A stretch of 64,000 nucleotides of DNA, taken from positions 6,882,001-6,946,000 of the forward strand of contig NC_068569.1 of NCBI RefSeq assembly GCF_025698545.1. The letters run 5' to 3'. Every line of letters starts with the position of its first letter. Position 1 is the first letter of the stretch. Under the pieces are notes generated by a model. The model was not told the origin of the DNA. It saw nothing but the letters and a program-made list of their open reading frames with translations, and searched no databases. The position numbers and the translations under genes are program-made. The DNA is from Gossypium raimondii. Lineage: Eukaryota; Streptophyta; Magnoliopsida; Malvales; Malvaceae. Positions 59,495-64,000 of this stretch are shown here, piece by piece.

Positions 59495-60990
59495 AATACG
59501 GTGGAGAGAGTTCATCGGATTTCGTAGGAGAATAAGGACACGTGTAAAAAAAGGAAAGCACCTTGCAACTTGCTTCGCCAGTGAAAATATGGAGTTACCG
59601 CGGGTATAAGTTGCCTGTTAACCGCGATGGTTTTCATGTTTTCATTCTGTTTTGTTTGTTCATATAGGAAAGTGGGAAGTGGAAGTTTAAAGGTGTACTC
59701 CCTTTCTCTTTTGACTATAATTTTTGGATTAATTAAAGTTGTGTAGATTAAGACAATATCTACATAAGTAGATATGACCCCGTGAGGTGTGTCTGTTGTA
59801 TTTATTGTTTTCATTTTTGTGTTATTAAATTATTCCGATAATAGAAATTTTCCATCAGATAACCTTTTTTATCATTCATTGCACTCCGATCGAAATTAAA
59901 TCTCATACCAGAAAAGATACATGTGTTTCTAACGATTTAATTAAATAAATTATTACTTATTTTTAATTTGATTTAATTAAATAAATAATAAATTGTATTA
60001 CTACTCATTCAATTATGATTTTTTTGCTAAATTATTTAGTTGGTTACTTAATTTTTAGGCCGTTTTTATTTTAGTCACCTATCCGTTAAATCTTTAATGA
60101 CATATATTATGTTTACACTTTCTTCTTGATCATCCAACTTCTAAGTCTTTTTCATTTTAGCCACTAAAAAATTACTTTCACTTTATCAAAAGTTTTAAAT
60201 ATCTTTTTTCAATATTAAAATTTTAAATATTAATACATCAAAACAATTAAATAATTTGTTTAATAGTTTTATCTCTTGATAATGTTAGTCGATTTATTGC
60301 TCTATATTGAAATTAATTAAACTAATCTTTTAATTTTGGAAATTTTATTTTATGTTTCCAAATTATTATTAATGAAATCAACGCAAATAACTCATATTTA
60401 GTAATTGCGTATGAAACTTAATTTTTTTGGTTATATAATTTCAAATCTTTTATGCTAAGTTAAATTTCTTTTGATTATATAATATTGGATCTTTCATGCT
60501 AAGATAATAGCAAAAAAAAAAAGATGACAATTAATTAAATGAACTACTTGTTGCTTGCTTGGATAAAGAAGTGATAAAAAATAATTAAATTGATTAATTT
60601 CTTTTAGTTCAAAGCAAACAAAAAATGGCATGAAGTGTAAGAGTCCCTTACCAAGTCCTCGCATACTGTGCAGTGGATACATCACAACAAGCCTAAAACA
60701 ACACAAGAAAGAAAATTCAAGAAACTTCAGTAAAAGTTTTAAGAGGCTAATAAGACCCCTCGAAACCACAACCACCAGGAATGATGCCATCAACAAGAAT
60801 AAAGTGTTCATAACAGTGATCTCAACAAAGTAGTCAAAACCCTACCTGCAAACGAAAGGGAAGGCCAAAGACATTGGCGGCGGCCAGCAAACACACGACA
60901 GTTTGTTATTAGGTTCAAGAAAGCGTCAAAACGTGGATGGTGAGACAAGTGACTATATCCCCCAAAAGAGATTGCATAGCCAATGTCTAT
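59495..60990. other. GATL 3' flank and AT-rich intergenic DNA
   Basis: The first 350 bp or so probably hold the 3' untranslated region. The rest is AT-rich with a dispersed repeat at 59990-60520. The small open frames near 60494-60833 resemble nothing known to me. Confidence 0.4.
60290..60520. repeat. Dispersed repeat, copy 2
   Basis: Parallel to 55250-55510. Both share ATAACTCATATT-AG-AATTG and GCTAAGTTAAA words in the same order. The flank at 60040-60180 carries the GTCACCTA / GCCACTAAAA words seen, reversed, near 55590-55700. Confidence 0.6.
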
Positions 60991-60999
60991 GCACCACTA

Positions 61000-63080
61000 A
61001 TTTTATGCTCTTAAATTTAACGGGGTGGACTGGTGTTATGATAAGATGACCTTGAAAGATGCAGCAATCCGGATTGCTAACATCCATACACCACTAAGGG
61101 TGGCTTTCCAAGTAAGTTCTCTATCCACATCTATGTTCCTAAGTTAAATATGTTTAAACAAGAGATGCTCACATCAGATATATCATCTAAAGATATCCAC
61201 CATACTTAATTATTTTTAATGTTAATGGGATATTGTGGGAGAGTCTGCATGAATTATGGTTAGAGACATCTTCAAAGGGGACAACATTGAGGCCTCATTC
61301 AATAAAACTCTACTACTCCGGATCCTAAAGACAGGTAATCTAGAGAAATTTCTCATTTTCAACCCATTAGTTTATGCTTGGTTCTTTCCAAGATCGTGAC
61401 TATGACTGTGGCGAATTGCTTGAAGAGGATAATACCTAAACTTATCACCTCAAATCAAGTCAGTTTCATTGCAGAAGATCCCCAAGAGACAATATCTTAA
61501 TAGCAGAGGAAGTTATCCACTCAATGAGAACTAAGAAGGGTGGAAATAGTTGGATGTAGATAAGGCTTATGGTAGAGTTTGGTGAGATTTCTTGAAAGAC
61601 TCACTTGAAGAAGCAAGCCTTCTGCTCAGCTGATTAAAGTCACCATGCACTGTATTTCAATGGCAGTCTAATTGTTGAGTTTAAATCTACTCATGGAATT
61701 AGGCAAGGTAATCCTTTAGGCCAGCACTAGTTAAGTGGGATAGCTGCTGCCAACCGAGTAATAATGGAAGACTAGTATTTAGTTAATGGAGGGAGAAGAA
61801 CAAATCATTTTTGATTAAGTTGGGTCTTCAGCTACTAACAAAGAAGGATGCTTTTTGCGTACAAGTTTTGTGGACAAAATACAAACTTTAGAAGGGGTGC
61901 CCAAAGAGTATCTCACGAAATAATTGCTCTTTTGTTTGGATGGAGTTTATCATAGCATCAGTTGGTAAGTTGGCAATGGCAAAAACGTGAAATTTTGGAC
62001 AGACACTTGGATGTCAGATCTGGGACATTTGTGGGAGAACCGTTTAAATCAAAATGGGATTGATATTGATGTGTGCGTGAAAGACATGGTGGATGAAGAT
62101 GGAATGACATTGCTATGTGGTTAAGTCCCCCAGTCTACTACGTATTGCAAATCATACGACCTCCCACTGAACAAGTTGGGAAGATGCATGTCTTTGTAAA
62201 TGGTCAATTATCGGTCTCTGAAGCTTACAGTTTCTTAACTAAGGGTTGATGAGTCTCAAAGAACATGATCTGGTCATTGATATACACGTGAAGCAATTTT
62301 TATGGCTCCTTGTAAAACTGAGGTTGTTGTTTAATTATGAGAGGTGGTAAAGGGATCTAACCATGTATGCTTCTTGCTAAATGTGTGGTGCGACACAAGA
62401 TACCATATTGCATTTAGTCTGTGATTGCTCAGCAGTTGCTCATCTCTGGAAGCAAATTGTTCCGCACATGGAGCAGGTTCCATTCTTTTCCTTGTCTTTG
62501 CTTGATTGGCTTATGGAAAATCTACGGAATACAAAGGCAATGTTCACTGTTAATGCTCATTGGATCACTCTTTTTGGCATAACTTGCTGCAGACTCTTGA
62601 AACACGGAAATTATTTCATTTCCCGAAACCATGATTGTTTCTCAGGAAAGGAGCTTAGGCAAAGTATTAACATGGCTCGACATATTGAAAATTGCTACAT
62701 TACTGACAGTTCAAACCAAGCAGAGCTCGTAAGCAAATTGGTTTGCCACCGACATGATGGGTAAAAGGTAAACACAGATGGAGTGGTCAAAGCTGATCCG
62801 ATACCATCGTTTGTAGGTTGGATCTTGAGGGATGATAATTGGAATCGGATTACAGTTTTTTGGCCATAATGTTGGCTGGCGTATGCTCTATCACTCATGC
62901 GGAGCTATGGGTAAATTTTTGTGGTCCTTCTATAGTTTACAATAAAGGCTACAAACAGGTATTGTTAGAAAGTATGGTTTCATGTTCATGTTTAACGGTG
63001 ATGGTGTTGCCTTATTTCTCCTCTTACCTTCCTTTTTCTCTTCAATATTTCAACTCTTGGGACGAATTCGAATAGTCAGC
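61000..63080 (+). mobile_element. Degenerate LINE (reverse transcriptase to RNase H)
   Basis: Remnants of plant L1-type ORF2 lie in order but in shifting frames with many stops. There are reverse transcriptase-like readings (KTGNLEKF near 61330; NCLKRIIPKLITSNQVSFI near 61419-61475; AQLIKVTMHCISM near 61625-61665). A zinc-knuckle zf-RVT region follows at 62381-62500 (MCGATQDTILHLVCDCSAVAHLWK). A start of the RNase H-like domain lies near 62765 (VNTDGVVKADP, then GWILRDDN). It is inactive and old. The 5' limit is not defined. Confidence 0.75.
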
Positions 63081-64000
63081 AATCAGGTTGGGTGAAGGAG
63101 CCTAGACAGACCTGAAACAAGGCTTAAATTGGTTTGAACGGGCTGGATCTGCAACACGTTCTGGCCTATCTAGCTTAGCAGCATCAATTAAGATAGGCTG
63201 GTTTCACCCATGATTGGCCGGATTCGACATGAAAGAGGGACATCAGGGCCAGGGGAGAGAGAAAAAAGGAATTTACTTAAAATTTTAATTATCAATACTC
63301 ATGGTATTCACTGAATAGGTACCATATAACATGAGCAAGCTATGAGCTATATGATGTGAGCGGTCCCTTTCCATTACTCATGCTTACTCGTGTATCAGTA
63401 TACCAGGTTATGCTACTTCATCCAAAAAGAGAATCAAAACCCATACTACATTTTGGTTAACATTTATATTTTGTCCGCATCCTAATTAAGTAGCAATGTT
63501 TGCCTTTATTCACTTCAGAATTTCAACTCTACTTTTTACTATAACTATTATGTATTAGGTTATTGTTCTTTTTACCATATTATATGTAATTCTTTGAAAG
63601 TTGTGATTTTAAGTCCCTATTTCATCCCACTTCATGTAATAACATTAAGGGGGTTAAGATATTCAGCGTGGGGTTACATAATTATGAGTTGATGGTTTGG
63701 TGGAATGAAGCAGCTGTTTTTGGGTGTCGTATCGACATATTTGATATTTATGATAAAAAGAAAAGAAAAGAGGAAGGGAGATAGCTGATGCTTGAATCAG
63801 GAGGGGGGAGTTTCCTGGGAAGCTGTGATATTTATTTGCTTGGTTCAGTGGAGATCCGTGAAGCAAAAATATGAATCGCTTGAGATCTATTTGAATTACT
63901 TTGTACTGTAATTTTCTCATTTTTCTTTGGTGGGCCAGCCCACCTCTCTTTATGCTACCTATATTTTATTTCCTATTTCTTTTTATTTCCATTTATTTTA
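63081..64000. other. Right-edge intergenic DNA
   Basis: No gene, repeat family or RNA gene is recognised. Short open frames show no family resemblance. A GC-richer patch at 63060-63260 is not coding in any frame I could read. Confidence 0.4.

Noticed and set aside
63663-63920. 85-residue open frame (-)
   Set aside because: No family resemblance and no splice partners; likely chance.

Overview
The window is nuclear DNA of a flowering plant. Evidence: protein genes split by GT-AG introns of about 60-970 bp, AT-rich intergenic DNA, a nuclear-type tRNA-Gly, a laccase with a miR397-type site, and dense LTR, Harbinger, MITE and LINE remains. LTRs beginning TGTAACACCC and carrying blocks of CACACGGCC words, together with the gene sequences, suggest cotton (Gossypium) or a close Malvaceae relative. 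That assignment is from recognition, not a search. No CRISPR array, phage, rRNA or bacterial-type operon was seen.

Layout. 1-1450: probable 5' leader and promoter of a gene running off the left edge on the minus strand. 1451-9510: AT-rich DNA, a 684-bp Harbinger MITE (5253-5936), a decayed Copia element and a long LTR (from 6606). 10276-13019 (-): a six-exon LAC4-like laccase with a TATA box and two lignin-type AC elements upstream. 14039-22310: a transposon nest holding an old reversed LTR, a 3.0-kb solo LTR inside it, a truncated LTR and a decayed Harbinger transposase. 23276-25273 (+): an NPF8/PTR-type peptide transporter. 25310-28885: a tandem duplication of a hotdog acyl-CoA thioesterase gene (-); the right copy is intact and the left copy has lost its start codon. 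30736-32415 (+): an OCTOPUS-family protein. 33589-33660 (+): tRNA-Gly(TCC). 35925-36280: a LINE tail. 37140-40378 (+): a four-exon GIL1-like DUF641 protein. 41660-47495: a Harbinger MITE interrupted by a solo LTR that is itself interrupted by a second solo LTR, with exact 5-bp target duplications at both LTR levels. 48731-50030: a broken, intron-bearing PCNA pseudogene. 50418-54224 (-): a nine-exon neutral ceramidase. 58460-59494 (+): a single-exon GT8 galacturonosyltransferase-like gene. About 61000-63080: a degenerate LINE.

The genes are not an operon-like set. Laccase (lignin) and GATL (cell-wall polysaccharide) both concern cell walls, OCTOPUS-like concerns phloem, and the others are transport, lipid metabolism and growth-response genes. 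The strongest structural story is the transposons. The Harbinger transposase relic and both MITEs share the same 3' subterminal sequence, so the window holds a coding relative alongside its deletion derivatives. Five or more related LTRs carry different minisatellites at about the same internal position. I found no evidence of a wholly new system; the findings are mostly structural and evolutionary.
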